Assembly: GCF_051020975.1 (NCBI RefSeq)
Contig: NW_027478170.1
Span: forward strand, 1,860,001 to 1,924,000
DNA: 64,000 nucleotides
Direction of reading: 5' to 3'
Origin: Osmia lignaria lignaria
Taxonomy: Eukaryota; Arthropoda; Insecta; Hymenoptera; Megachilidae
This document shows positions 12,091 to 23,858 of this stretch, one piece after another. The number at the start of each line of letters is the position of its first letter. Positions within the stretch are counted from its first letter, which is position 1. Under the pieces are notes generated by a model. The model made no database searches, was not told the DNA's origin, and saw only the letters and a list, made by a program, of their open reading frames with translations. The position numbers and the translations under genes are program-made.

Positions 12091-13056
12091 TTGCAGATTT
12101 ATCTCAAGGGAAGTGGCCTGACGGACATATTTCGAGATATTTCTTCTTCTTGTTGTTCTTCTTCTGCACAGCTAAGCTGGAAGTGGCATTTACAGCTCGC
12201 AATAGTGCAGAGTTATCTCAAAGAAAGGGGCCACGGTGTTTCTGTATCTCTATTATGTTGGTGCGGCTTCGGAACTTTTAAATATCTTGATATATCTCGA
12301 GAACTACGCCTCTGATCGAAAAATATCATAGAACATAAAAAGTAGGAAACTTAATTATCTACAAAAAATGTCTCTTAACATTTTGCCATAGCTCGCTTCG
12401 TTTCCGAGATATTTGCAGATTTATCTCAAGGGAAGGGGCCTGACGGACATATTTCGAGATATTTCTTCTTCTTGTTGTTCTTCTTCTGCACAGCTAAGCT
12501 GGAAGTGGCATTTGCGGCTCGCACTAGTGCAGAGTTATCTCAAAGGAAGGGGCCACGGTGTTTCTGTATCCCTATTATGTTGGTGCGGCTTCGGAACTTT
12601 TAAATATCTCGATATATCTCGAAAACTACGCTTCTGATCAAAAAATATCATAGAACATAAATTGTAGGAAACATAATTCTCTACAAAAAACGTCTCTTAA
12701 CATTTTGCCATAGCTCGCTTCGTTTCCGAGATATTTGCAGATTCAGCTCAAAGGAACTGGCCTGACGGACATATTTCGAGATATTTCTTCTTCTTGTTGT
12801 TCTTCCTCTGCACAGCTAAGCTGGAAGTGGCATTTGCAGCTCGCAATAGTGCAGAGTTATCTCAAAGAAAGGGGCCACGGTGTTTCTGTATCTCTATTAT
12901 GTTGGTGCGGCTTCGGAACTTTTAAATATCTTGATATATCTCGAGAACTACGCATCTGATCAAAAAATATCATAGAACATAAAAAGTAGGAAACTTAATT
13001 CTCTACAAAAAAGGTCTCTTAACATTTTGCCATAGCTCGCTTCGTTTCCGAGATAT
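12091..13056. repeat. Three-monomer block, copy 2 (copy 1 at 10162-11127)
   Basis: Second copy of the block described at 10162. Its first unit is entered from a GCTTTGTTTCC leader with AAGTGGCCTGACGG in the head, features absent from copy 1, so the copied tract probably begins inside this first unit. Its last unit ends with ACGCATC, unlike the ACGCCTC of copy 1. Confidence 0.8.
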
Positions 13057-13700
13057 TTGCAGATTTATCTCAAGGGAAGGGGCCTGACGGACATATTTCG
13101 AGATATTTCTTCTTCTTGTTGTTCTTCTTCTGCACAGCTAAGCTGGAAGTGGCATTTGCGGCTCGCACTAGTGCAGAGTTATCTCAACGAAAGGGGCCAC
13201 GGTGTTTCTGTATCTCTATTATGTTGGTGCGGCTTCGGAACTTTTAAATATCTCGATATATCTCGAAAACTACGCTTCTGATCAAAAAATATCATAGAAC
13301 ATAAAAAGTAGGAAACTTAATTCTCTACAAAAAAGGTCTCTTAACATTTTGCCATAGCTCGCTTCGTTTCCGCGATATTTGCAGATTTATCTCAAGGGAA
13401 GGGGCCTGACGGACATATTTCGAGATATTTCTTCTTCTTGTTGTTCTTCTTCTGCACAGCTAAGCTGGAAGTGGCATTTGCGGCTCGCACTAGTGCAGAG
13501 TTATCTCAACGAAAGGGGCCACGGTGTTTCTGTATCTCTATTATGTTGGTGCGGCTTCGGAACTTTTAAATATCTCGATATATCTCGAAAACTACGCTTC
13601 TGATCAAAAAATATCATAGAACATAAATTGTAGGAAGCATAATTCTCTACAAAAAAGGTCTCTTAACATTTTGCCATAGCTCGCTTCGTTTCCGAGATAT
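13057..13700. repeat. Two near-identical adjacent monomers
   Basis: Units 13057 and 13379 share the rare TATCTCAACGAAAGG, the TTTGCGGCTCGCACTAGTG segment and the AAACTACGCTTC tail. They differ mainly at the tail (AAAAAGTAGG against AAATTGTAGG) and at the head border (13379 is preceded by CCGCGATATTT). This looks like a young duplication of one unit, with the crossover probably in the tail. Confidence 0.8.
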
Positions 13701-15310
13701 TTGCAGATATATCTCAAGGGAAGGGGCCTGACGGACATATTTCGAGATATTTCTTCTTCTTGTTGTTCTTCTTCTGCACAGCTAAGCTGGAAGTGGCATT
13801 TACAGCTCGCAATAGTGCAGAGTTATCTCAAAGAAAGGGCCCACGGTGTTTCTGTATCTCTATTATGTTGGTGCGGCTTCGGAACTTTTAAATATCTTGA
13901 TATATCTCGAGAACTACGCTTCTGATCGAAAAATATCATAGAACATAAAAAGTAGGAAACTTAATTCTCTACAAAAAAGGTCTCTTAACATTTTGCCATA
14001 GCTCGCTTCGTTTCCGAGATATTTGCAGATTTATCTCAAGGGAAGGGGCCTGACGGACATATTTCGAGATATTTCTTCTTCTTGTTGTTCTTCTTCTGCC
14101 CAGCTAAGCTGGAAGTGGCATTTGCAGCGCGCAATAGTGCAGAGTTATCTCAAAGAAAGGGGCCACGGTGTTTCTGTATCTCTATTATGTTGGTGCGGCT
14201 TCGGAACTTTTAAATATCTTGATATATCTCGAGAACTACGCATCTGATCAAAAAATATCATACTACATAAAAAGTAGGAAACTTAATTCTCTACAAGAAA
14301 GGTCTCTAAACATTTTGCCATAGCTCGCTTCGTTTCCGAGATATTTGCAGATTTATCTCAAGGGAAGGGGCCTGACGGACATATTTCGAGATATTTCTTC
14401 TTCTTGTTGTTCTTCTTCTGCACAGCTAAGCTGGAAGTGGCATTTGCAGCTCGCAATAGTGCAGAGTTATCTCAAAGAAAGGGGCCACGGTGTTTCTGTA
14501 TCTCTATTATGTTGGTGCGGCTTCGGAACTTTTAAATATCTTGATATATCTCGAGAACTACGCATCGGATCAAAAAATACCATAGAACATAAAAAGTAGG
14601 AAACTTAATTCTCTACAAAAAAGGTCTCTTAAGATTTTGCCATAGCTCGCTTCGTTTCCGAGATATTTGCAGATTTATCTCAAGGGAAGGGGCCTGACGG
14701 ACATATTTCGAGATATTTCTTCTTCTTGTTGTTCTTCTTCTGCACAGCTAAGCTGGAAGTGGCATTTGCAGCTCGCACTAGTGCAGAGTTATCTCAAAGA
14801 AAGGGGCCACGGTGTGTCTGTATATCTATTATGTTGGTGCGGCTTCGGAACTTTTAAATATCTCGATATATCTCGAAAACTACGCTTCTGACCAAAAAAT
14901 ATCGTAGAACATAAATTGTAGGAAACATAATTCTCTACAAAAAAGGTCTCTTAACATTTTGCCATAGCTCGCTTCGTTTCCGAGATATTTGCAGATATAT
15001 CTCAAGGGAAGGGGCCTGACGGACATATTTCGAGATATTTCTTCTTCTTGTTGTTCTTCTTCTGCACAGCTAAGCTGGAAGTGGCATTTACAGCTCGCAA
15101 TAGTGCAGAGTTATCTCAAAGAAAGGGGCCACGGTGTTTCTGTATCTCTATTATGTTGGTGCGGCTTCGGAACTTTTAAATATCTTGATATATCTCGAGA
15201 ACTACGCATCTGATCAAAAAATATCATACTACATAAAAGGTAGGAAACTTAATTCTCTACAAGAAAGGTCTCTTAACATTTTGCCATAGCTCGCTTCGTT
15301 TCCGAGATAT
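13701..15310. repeat. Five-monomer block, copy 1 (copy 2 at 17887-19496)
   Basis: The ordered markers are: AAAGGGCCCACGG (13701 unit); TTCTGCCCAGC with GCAGCGCGC (14023); GCATCGGATC with AAATACCATAG (14345); TAAGATTTTGCC, CTGTATATC and CTGACCAAAAAATATCG (14667); then GATATATCTC with TTTACAGC (14989). All recur in the same order 4186 bp away, 13 monomers. Differences seen: 14816 is G where 19002 is T, 18261 is C where 14075 is T, and AAACTTAATT near 14590 is AAATTTAATT near 18787. After the fifth unit the copies diverge. Confidence 0.9.
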
Positions 15311-15632
15311 TTGCAGATTTATCTCAAGGGAAGGGGCCTGACGGACATATTTCGAGATATTTCTTCTTCTTGTTGTTCTTCTTCTGCACAGCTAAGCTGG
15401 AAGTGGCATTTGCAGCTCGCACTAGTGCAGAGTTATCTCAAAGAAAGGGGCCACGGTGTTTCTGTACCTCTATTATGTTGGTGCAGCTTCGGAGCTTTTA
15501 AATATCTTGATATATCTCGAGAACTACGCATCTGATCAAAAAATATCATAGAAGATAAAAAGTAGGAAACTTAATTCTCTACAAAAAAGGTCTCTTAACG
15601 TTTTGCAATAGCTCGCTTCGTTTCCGAGATAT

Positions 15633-16598
15633 TTGCAGATTTATCTCAAGGGAAGGGTCCTGACGGACATATTTCGAGATATTTCTTCTTCTTGTTGTTC
15701 TTCTTCTGCACAGCTAAACTGGAAGTGGCATTTTCAGCTCGCAATAGTGCAGAGTTATCCCAAAGAAAGGGGCCACGGTGTTTCTGTATCTCTATTATGT
15801 TGGTGCGGCTTCGGCACTTTTAAATATCTCGATATATCTCGAAAACTACGCTTCTGATCAAAAAATATCATAGAACATAAATTGTAGGAAACATAATTCT
15901 CTACAAAAAAGGTCTCTTAACATTTTGCCATAGCTCGCTTCGTTTCCGAGATATTTGCAGATTTATCTCAAGGGAAGGGTCCTGATGGACATATTTCGAG
16001 ATATTTCTTCTTCTTGTTGTTCTTCTTCTGCACAGCTAAGCTGGAAGTGGCATTTGCAGCTCGCAATAGTGCAGAGTTATCGCAAAGAAAGGGGCCACGG
16101 TGTTTCTGTATCTCTATTATGTTGGTGCGGCTTCGGAACTTTTAAATATCTTGATATATCTCGAGAACCACGCATCTGATCAAAAAATATCATAGAACAT
16201 AAAAAGTAGGAAACCTAATTTTCTACAAAAAAGGTCTCTTAACATTTTGCCGTAGCTCGCTTCGTTTCCGAGATATTTGCAGATTTATCTCCATGGAAGG
16301 GGCCTGACGGACATATTTCGAAATATTTCTTATTCTTGTTGTTCTTCTTCTGCACAGCTAAGCTGGAAGTGGCATTTGCAGCCCGCAATAGTGCAGAGTT
16401 ATCTCAAAGAAAGGGGCCACGGTGTCTCTGTACCTCTATTATGTTGGTGCAGCTTCGGAGCTTTTAAATATCTTGATATATCTCGAGAACTACGCATCTG
16501 ATCAAAAAATATCATAGAACATAAAAAGTAGGAAACTTAATTCTCTACAAAAAAGGTCTCTTAACGTTTTGCAATAGCTCGCTTCGTTTCCGAGATAT
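15633..16598. repeat. Three-monomer block, copy 1 (related copy at 21429-22394)
   Basis: The order is: a unit with ACGTTTTGCAATAGC leader, AAGGGTCCTGACGG, CTAAACTGG and TTATCCCAAAG; a unit with AAGGGTCCTGATGG and TTATCGCAAAG; and a unit with GAAATATTTCTTATTCTTG and CTTCGGAGCTTT. The same order is found 18 monomers (5796 bp) downstream. The first unit here has CATTTTCAGC and CGGCACTTTT, not seen in the relative. Confidence 0.85.
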
Positions 16599-17564
16599 TT
16601 GCAGATTTATCTCAAGGGAAGGGTCCTGACGGACATATTTCGAGATATTTCTTCTTCTTGTTGTTCTTCTTCTGCACAGCTAAACTGGAAGTGGCATTTC
16701 CAGCTCGCAATAGTGCAGAGTTGTCCCAAAGAAAGGGGCCACGGTGTTTCTGTATCTCTATTATGTTGGTGCGGCTTCGGAACTTTTAAATATCTCGATA
16801 TATCTCGAAAACTACGCTTCTGATCAAAAAATATCATAGAACATAAATTGTAGGAAACATAATTCTCTACAAAAAAGGTCTCTTAACATTTTGCCATAGC
16901 TCGCTTCGTTTCCGAGATATTTGCAGATTTATCTCAAGGGAAGGGGCCTGACGGACATATTTCGAGATATTTCTTCTTCTTGTTGTTCTTCTTCTGCACA
17001 GCTAAGCTGGAAGTGGCATTTGCAGCTCGCAGTAGTGCAGAGTTATCGCAAAGAAAGGGGCTACGGTGTTTCTGTATCTCTATTATGTTGGTGCGGCTTC
17101 GGAACTTTTAAATATCTTGATATATCTCGAGAACTACGCATCTGATCAAAAAATATCATAGAACATAAAAAGTAGGATACTTAATTCTCTACAAAAAAGG
17201 TCTCTTAACGTTTTGCAATAGCTCGCTTCGTTTCCGAGATATTTGCAGATTTATCTCAAGGGAAGGGTCCTGATGGACATATTTCGAGATATTTCTTCTT
17301 CTTGTTGTTCTTCTTCTGCACAGCTAAGCTGGAAGTGGCATTTGCAGCTCGCAATAGTGCAGAGTTATCGCAAAGAAAGGGGCCACGGTGTTTCTGTATC
17401 TCTATTATGTTGGTGCGGCTTCGGAACTTTTAAATATCTTGATATATCTCGAGAACTACGCATCTGATCAAAAAATATCATAGAACATAAAAAGTAGGAA
17501 ACCTAATTTTCTACAAAAAAGGTCTCTTAACATTTTGCCGTAGCTCGCTTCGTTTCCGAGATAT
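16277..17564. repeat. Four-monomer block, copy 1 (copy 2 at 19497-20784)
   Basis: The markers in order are ATCTCCATGGAAGG with GAAATATTTCTTATTC and GCAGCCCGC (16277); AAGGGTCCTGACGG with CTAAACTGG (16599); CGCAGTAGTGC with GGGGCTACGG (16921); and AAGGGTCCTGATGG (17243). The block recurs 3220 bp (ten monomers) downstream. One difference is GAGTTGTCCCAAAG at 16720 against GAGTTATCCCAAAG at 19940. The ten-monomer spacing overlaps the 13-monomer spacing of the block at 13701, so the two duplications happened separately. Confidence 0.9.
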
Positions 17565-17886
17565 TTGCAGATTTATCTCAAGGGAAGGGGCCTGACGGAC
17601 ATATTTCGAAATATTTCTTATTCTTGTTGTTCTTCTTCTGCACAGCTAAGCTGGAAGTGGCATTTGCAGCCCGCAATAGTGCAGAGTTATCTCAAAGAAA
17701 GGGGCCACGGTGTCTCTGTACCTCTATTATGTTGGTGCAGCTTCGGAGCTTTTAAATATCTTGATATATCTCGAGAACTACGCATCTGATCAAAAAATAT
17801 CATAGAACATAAAAAGTAGGAAACTTAATTCTCTACAAAAAAGGTCTCTTAACATTTTGCCATAGCTCGCTTCGTTTCCGAGATAT

Positions 17887-19496
17887 TTGCAGATATATCT
17901 CAAGGGAAGGGGCCTGACGGACATATTTCGAGATATTTCTTCTTCTTGTTGTTCTTCTTCTGCACAGCTAAGCTGGAAGTGGCATTTACAGCTCGCAATA
18001 GTGCAGAGTTATCTCAAAGAAAGGGCCCACGGTGTTTCTGTATCTCTATTATGTTGGTGCGGCTTCGGAACTTTTAAATATCTTGATATATCTCGAGAAC
18101 TACGCTTCTGATCGAAAAATATCATAGAACATAAAAAGTAGGAAACTTAATTCTCTACAAAAAAGGTCTCTTAACATTTTGCCATAGCTCGCTTCGTTTC
18201 CGAGATATTTGCAGATTTATCTCAAGGGAAGGGGCCTGACGGACATATTTCGAGATATTTCTCCTTCTTGTTGTTCTTCTTCTGCCCAGCTAAGCTGGAA
18301 GTGGCATTTGCAGCGCGCAATAGTGCAGAGTTATCTCAAAGAAAGGGGCCACGGTGTTTCTGTATCTCTATTATGTTGGTGCGGCTTCGGAACTTTTAAA
18401 TATCTTGATATATCTCGAGAACTACGCATCTGATCAAAAAATATCATACTACATAAAAAGTAGGAAACTTAATTCTCTACAAGAAAGGTCTCTAAACATT
18501 TTGCCATAGCTCGCTTCGTTTCCGAGATATTTGCAGATTTATCTCAAGGGAAGGGGCCTGACGGACATATTTCGAGATATTTCTTCTTCTTGTTGTTCTT
18601 CTTCTGCACAGCTAAGCTGGAAGTGGCATTTGCAGCTCGCAATAGTGCAGAGTTATCTCAAAGAAAGGGGCCACGGTGTTTCTGTATCTCTATTATGTTG
18701 GTGCGGCTTCGGAACTTTTAAATATCTTGATATATCTCGAGAACTACGCATCGGATCAAAAAATACCATAGAACATAAAAAGTAGGAAATTTAATTCTCT
18801 ACAAAAAAGGTCTCTTAAGATTTTGCCATAGCTCGCTTCGTTTCCGAGATATTTGCAGATTTATCTCAAGGGAAGGGGCCTGACGGACATATTTCGAGAT
18901 ATTTCTTCTTCTTGTTGTTCTTCTTCTGCACAGCTAAGCTGGAAGTGGCATTTGCAGCTCGCACTAGTGCAGAGTTATCTCAAAGAAAGGGGCCACGGTG
19001 TTTCTGTATATCTATTATGTTGGTGCGGCTTCGGAACTTTTAAATATCTCGATATATCTCGAAAACTACGCTTCTGACCAAAAAATATCGTAGAACATAA
19101 ATTGTAGGAAACATAATTCTCTACAAAAAAGGTCTCTTAACATTTTGCCATAGCTCGCTTCGTTTCCGAGATATTTGCAGATATATCTCAAGGGAAGGGG
19201 CCTGACGGACATATTTCGAGATATTTCTTCTTCTTGTTGTTCTTCTTCTGCACAGCTAAGCTGGAAGTGGCATTTACAGCTCGCAATAGTGCAGAGTTAT
19301 CTCAAAGAAAGGGGCCACGGTGTTTCTGTATCTCTATTATGTTGGTGCGGCTTCGGAACTTTTAAATATCTTGATATATCTCGAGAACTACGCATCTGAT
19401 CAAAAAATATCATAGAACATAAAAAGTAGGAAACCTAATTTTCTACAAAAAAGGTCTCTTAACATTTTGCCGTAGCTCGCTTCGTTTCCGAGATAT
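17887..19496. repeat. Five-monomer block, copy 2 (copy 1 at 13701-15310)
   Basis: Carries the same ordered markers as copy 1: the CCCACGG unit, the CTGCCCAGC unit, the GCATCGGATC unit, the TAAGATTTT unit and the TTTACAGC unit. It is entered from the tail of a GGAGCTTT unit and exits into the ATCTCCATGG unit at 19497, neither of which flanks copy 1. Confidence 0.9.
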
Positions 19497-20784
19497 TTGC
19501 AGATTTATCTCCATGGAAGGGGCCTGACGGACATATTTCGAAATATTTCTTATTCTTGTTGTTCTTCTTCTGCACAGCTAAGCTGGAAGTGGCATTTGCA
19601 GCCCGCAATAGTGCAGAGTTATCTCAAAGAAAGGGGCCACGGTGTCTCTGTACCTCTATTATGTTGGTGCAGCTTCGGAGCTTTTAAATATCTTGATATA
19701 TCTCGAGAACTACGCATCTGATCAAAAAATATCATAGAACATAAAAAGTAGGAAACTTAATTCTCTACAAAAAAGGTCTCTTAACGTTTTGCAATAGCTC
19801 GCTTCGTTTCCGAGATATTTGCAGATTTATCTCAAGGGAAGGGTCCTGACGGACATATTTCGAGATATTTCTTCTTCTTGTTGTTCTTCTTCTGCACAGC
19901 TAAACTGGAAGTGGCATTTCCAGCTCGCAATAGTGCAGAGTTATCCCAAAGAAAGGGGCCACGGTGTTTCTGTATCTCTATTATGTTGGTGCGGCTTCGG
20001 AACTTTTAAATATCTCGATATATCTCGAAAACTACGCTTCTGATCAAAAAATATCATAGAACATAAATTGTAGGAAACATAATTCTCTACAAAAAAGGTC
20101 TCTTAACATTTTGCCATAGCTCGCTTCGTTTCCGAGATATTTGCAGATTTATCTCAAGGGAAGGGGCCTGACGGACATATTTCGAGATATTTCTTCTTCT
20201 TGTTGTTCTTCTTCTGCACAGCTAAGCTGGAAGTGGCATTTGCAGCTCGCAGTAGTGCAGAGTTATCGCAAAGAAAGGGGCTACGGTGTTTCTGTATCTC
20301 TATTATGTTGGTGCGGCTTCGGAACTTTTAAATATCTTGATATATCTCGAGAACTACGCATCTGATCAAAAAATATCATAGAACATAAAAAGTAGGATAC
20401 TTAATTCTCTACAAAAAAGGTCTCTTAACGTTTTGCAATAGCTCGCTTCGTTTCCGAGATATTTGCAGATTTATCTCAAGGGAAGGGTCCTGATGGACAT
20501 ATTTCGAGATATTTCTTCTTCTTGTTGTTCTTCTTCTGCACAGCTAAGCTGGAAGTGGCATTTGCAGCTCGCAATAGTGCAGAGTTATCGCAAAGAAAGG
20601 GGCCACGGTGTTTCTGTATCTCTATTATGTTGGTGCGGCTTCGGAACTTTTAAATATCTTGATATATCTCGAGAACTACGCATCTGATCAAAAAATATCA
20701 TAGAACATAAAAAGTAGGAAACCTAATTTTCTACAAAAAAGGTCTCTTAACATTTTGCCGTAGCTCGCTTCGTTTCCGAGATAT
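19497..20784. repeat. Four-monomer block, copy 2 (copy 1 at 16277-17564)
   Basis: Copy 2 of the ten-monomer-spaced block. It is followed at 20785 by a CCAGATATTT unit with a GCATCTGTTCAAA tail, whereas copy 1 is followed by another GAAATATTTCTTATTC unit, so the right breakpoint lies in or near the head of the next monomer. Confidence 0.9.
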
Positions 20785-22394
20785 TTGCAGATTTATCTCA
20801 AGGGAAGGGGCCTGACGGACATATTTCCAGATATTTCTTCTTCTTGTTGTTCTTCTTCTGCACAGCTAAGCTGGAAGTGGCATTTGCAGCTCGCAATAGT
20901 GCAGAGTTATCTCAAAGAAAGGGGCCACGGTGTTTCTGTATCTCTATTATGTTGGTGCGGCTTCGGAACTTTTAAATATCTTGATATATCTCGAGAACTA
21001 CGCATCTGTTCAAAAAATATCATAGAACATAAAAAGTAGGAAACTTAATTCGCTACAAAAAAGGTCTCTTAACATTTTGCCATAGCTCGCTTCGTTTCCG
21101 AGATATTTGCAGATTTATCTCAGGGGAAGGGGCCTAACGGACATATTTCGTGATATTTCTTCTTCTTGTTGTTCTTCTTCTGCACAGCTAAGCTGGAAGT
21201 GGCATTTGCAGCTCGCAATAGTGCAGAGTTATCTCAAAGAAAGGGGCCACGGTGTTTCTGTATCTCTATTATGTTGGTGCGGCTTCGGAACTTTTAAATA
21301 TCTCGATATATCTCGAAAACTACGCTTCTGATCAAAAAATATCATAGAACATAAATTGTAGAAAGCATAATTCTCTACAAAAAAGGTCTCTTAACGTTTT
21401 GCAATAGCTCGCTTCGTTTCCGAGATATTTGCAGATTTATCTCAAGGGAAGGGTCCTGACGGACATATTTCGAGATATTTCTTCTTCTTGTTGTTCTTCT
21501 TCTGCACAGCTAAACTGGAAGTGGCATTTCCAGCTCGCAATAGTGCAGAGTTATCCCAAAGAAAGGGGCCACGGTGTTTCTGTATCTCTATTATGTTGGT
21601 GCGGCTTCGGAACTTTTAAATATCTCGATATATCTCGAAAACTACGCTTCTGATCAAAAAATATCATAGAACATAAATTGTAGGAAACATAATTCTCTAC
21701 AAAAAATGTCTCTTAACATTTTGCCATAGCTCGCTTCGTTTCCGAGATATTTGCAGATTTATCTCAATGGAAGGGTCCTGATGGACATATTTCGAGATAT
21801 TTCTTCTTCTTGTTGTTCTTCTTCTGCACAGCTAAGCTGGAAGTGGCATTTGCAGCTCGCAATAGTGCAGAGTTATCGCAAAGAAAGGGGCCACGGTGTT
21901 TCTGTATCTCTATTATGTTGGTGCGGCTTCGGAACCTTTAAATATCTTGATATATCTCGAGAACTACGCATCTGATCAAAAAATATCATAGAACATAAAA
22001 AGTAGGAAACCTAATTTTCTACAAAAAAGGTCTCTTAACATTTTGCCGTAGCTCGCTTCGTTTCCGAGATATTTGCAGATTTATCTCAAGGGAAGGGGCC
22101 TGACGGACATATTTCGAAATATTGCTTATTCTTGTTGTTCTTCTTCTGCACAGCTAAGCTGGAAGTGGCATTTACAGCTCGCAATAGTGCAGAGTTATCT
22201 CAAAGAAAGGGGCCACGGTGTTTCTGTACCTCTATTATGTTGGTGCAGCTTCGGAGCTTTTAAATATCTTGATATATCTCGAGAACTACGCATCTGATCA
22301 AAAAATATCATAGAACATAAAAAGTAGGAAACTTAATTCTCTACAAAAAAGGTCTCTTAACATTTTCCCATAGCTGGCATCGTTTCCGAGATAT
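20785..22394. repeat. Five monomers including a relative of the block at 15633
   Basis: Units start at 20785, 21107, 21429, 21751 and 22073. The first has CCAGATATTT with the GTTCAAAAAATATC tail typical of 23-34 kb, the leftmost appearance of that combination. The second has CTCAGGGGAAGG, TTTCGTGATATTTC and a tail TGTAGAAAGCATAA. The last three repeat the order of the 15633 block, with private changes ATCTCAATGGAAGG (21751) and AATATTGCTTATTC (22073). Confidence 0.85.
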
Positions 22395-22716
22395 TTGCAG
22401 ATTTAGCTCAAGGGAAGGGGCCTGACGGACATATTCCGAGATATTTCTTCTTCTTGTTGTTCCTCTTCTGCACAGCTAAGCTGGAAGTGGCATTTGCAGG
22501 TCGCAATAGTGCAGAGTTATCTCAAAGAAAGGGGCCACGGTGTTTCTGTATCTCTATTATGTTGGTGCGGCTTCGGAACTTTTAAATATCTCGATATATC
22601 TCGAAAACTACGCTTCTGATCAAAAAATATCAGAGAACGTAAATTGTAGGAAACATAATTGTCTACAAAAAAGGTCTCTTAACATTTTGCCATAGCTCGC
22701 TTCGTTTCCGAGATAT
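22395..22716. repeat. Rare CCCATAGCTGGCATCG monomer subtype, copy 1
   Basis: The leader reads TTTTCCCATAGCTGGCATCG where others have TTTTGCCATAGCTCGCTTCG, and the head has GATTTAGCTC instead of GATTTATCTC, which puts a stop in the shadow frame. The unit also has ATATTCCGAGATATT, GTTCCTCTTC and a tail with ATCAGAGAACG and AATTGTCTAC. The same subtype occurs only at 35137 and 35781, about 12.7-13.4 kb away. Confidence 0.9.
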
Positions 22717-23360
22717 TTGCAGATTTATCTCAAGGGAAGGGGCCTGACGGACATATTTCGAGATATTTCTTCTTCTTGTTGTTCTTCTTCTGCACAGCTA
22801 AGCTGGAAGTGGCATTTGCAGCTCGCAATAGTGCAGAGTTATCACAAAGAAAGGGGCCACGGTGTTTCTGTATCTCTATTATGTTGGTGCGGCTTCGGAA
22901 CTTTTAAATATCTTGATATATCTCGAGAACTACGCATCTGATCAAAAAATATGATAGAACATAAAAAGTAGGAAACCTAATTCCCTACAAAAAAGGTCTC
23001 TTAACATTTTGCCATAGCTCGCTTCGTTTCCGAGATATTTGCAGATTTATCTCAAGGGAAGGGGCCTGACGGACATATTTCGAGATATTTCTTCTTCTTG
23101 TTGTTCTTCTTCTGCACAGCTAAGCTGGAAGTGGCATTTGCAGCGCGCAATAGTGCAGAGTTATCTCAAAGGAAGGGGCCACGGTGTTTCTGTATCTCTA
23201 TTATGTTGGTGCGGCTTCGGAACTTTTAAATATCTTGATATATCTCGAGAACTACGCATCTGTTCAAAAAATATCATAGAACATAAAAAGTAGGAATCCT
23301 AATTTTCTACAAAAAAGGTCTCTTAACATTTTGCCGTAGCTCGCTTCGTTTCCGAGATAT

Positions 23361-23544
23361 TTGCAGATTTATCTCCAGGGAAGGGGCCTGACGGACATAT
23401 TTCCAGATATTTCTTCTTCTTGTTGTTCTTCTTCTGCACAGCTAAGCTGGAAGTGGCATTTAGAACATAAAAAGTAGGAAACCTAATTTTCTACAAAAAA
23501 GGTCTCTTAACATTTTGCCATAGCTCGCTTCGTTTCCGAGATAT
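23361..23544. repeat. Truncated monomer (184 bp) with a 138-bp internal deletion
   Basis: The unit begins normally (ATCTCCAGGGAAGG, CCAGATATTT, pyrimidine tract, GCTGGAAGTGGCATTT) but at 23461/23462 joins directly to AGAACATAAAAAGTAGG, which normally lies 138 bp further on. The lost part runs from the GCAGCTCGC segment through the XhoI-containing tail. The two sides share at most one T at the breakpoint. All flanking monomers return to 322 bp. It is the only large deletion in the window and so a unique landmark. Confidence 0.95.
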
Positions 23545-23858
23545 TTGCAGATTTATCTCAAGGGAAGGGGACTGACGGACATATTTCGAGATATTTCTTC
23601 TTCTTGTTGTTCTTCTTCTGCACAGCTAAGCTGGAAGTGGCATTTGCAGCGCGCAATAGTGCAGAGTTATCTCAAAGAAAGGGGCCACGGTGTTTCTGTA
23701 TCTCTATTATGTTGGTGCGGCTTCGGAACTTTTAAATATCTTGATATATCTCGAGAACTACGCATCTGTTCAAAAAATATCATAGAACATAAAAAGTAGG
23801 AATCCTAATTTTCTACAAAAAAGGTCTCTTAACATTTTGCCATAGCTCGCTTCGTTTC

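Larger units (their letters stand above)
4690..13056. repeat. Dispersed GATTCAGCTCAAAGGAACTG monomer subtype (5 copies)
   Basis: Units at 4690, 7264, 9840, 10806 and 12735 have a distinctive head, GATTCAGCTCAAAGGAACTG, in place of GATTTATCTCAAGGGAAGGG, plus TTCTTCCTCTGCA. In all five the preceding unit ends with the AAATTGTAGGAAACATAA tail and ACAAAAAACGTCTC, which abolishes GGTCTC. The linked block thus crosses the monomer boundary, as expected if it moved by unequal exchange over more than one unit. The 9840 unit also has GAGATGTTTGC, and the 10806 unit has TTGCCGATTC. The subtype is confined to this part of the array. Confidence 0.9.

Noticed and set aside
23361..23544. Mobile element insertion as cause of the short unit
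   Set aside because: The unit has lost sequence and gained none; there is no target-site duplication or foreign sequence at the joint.
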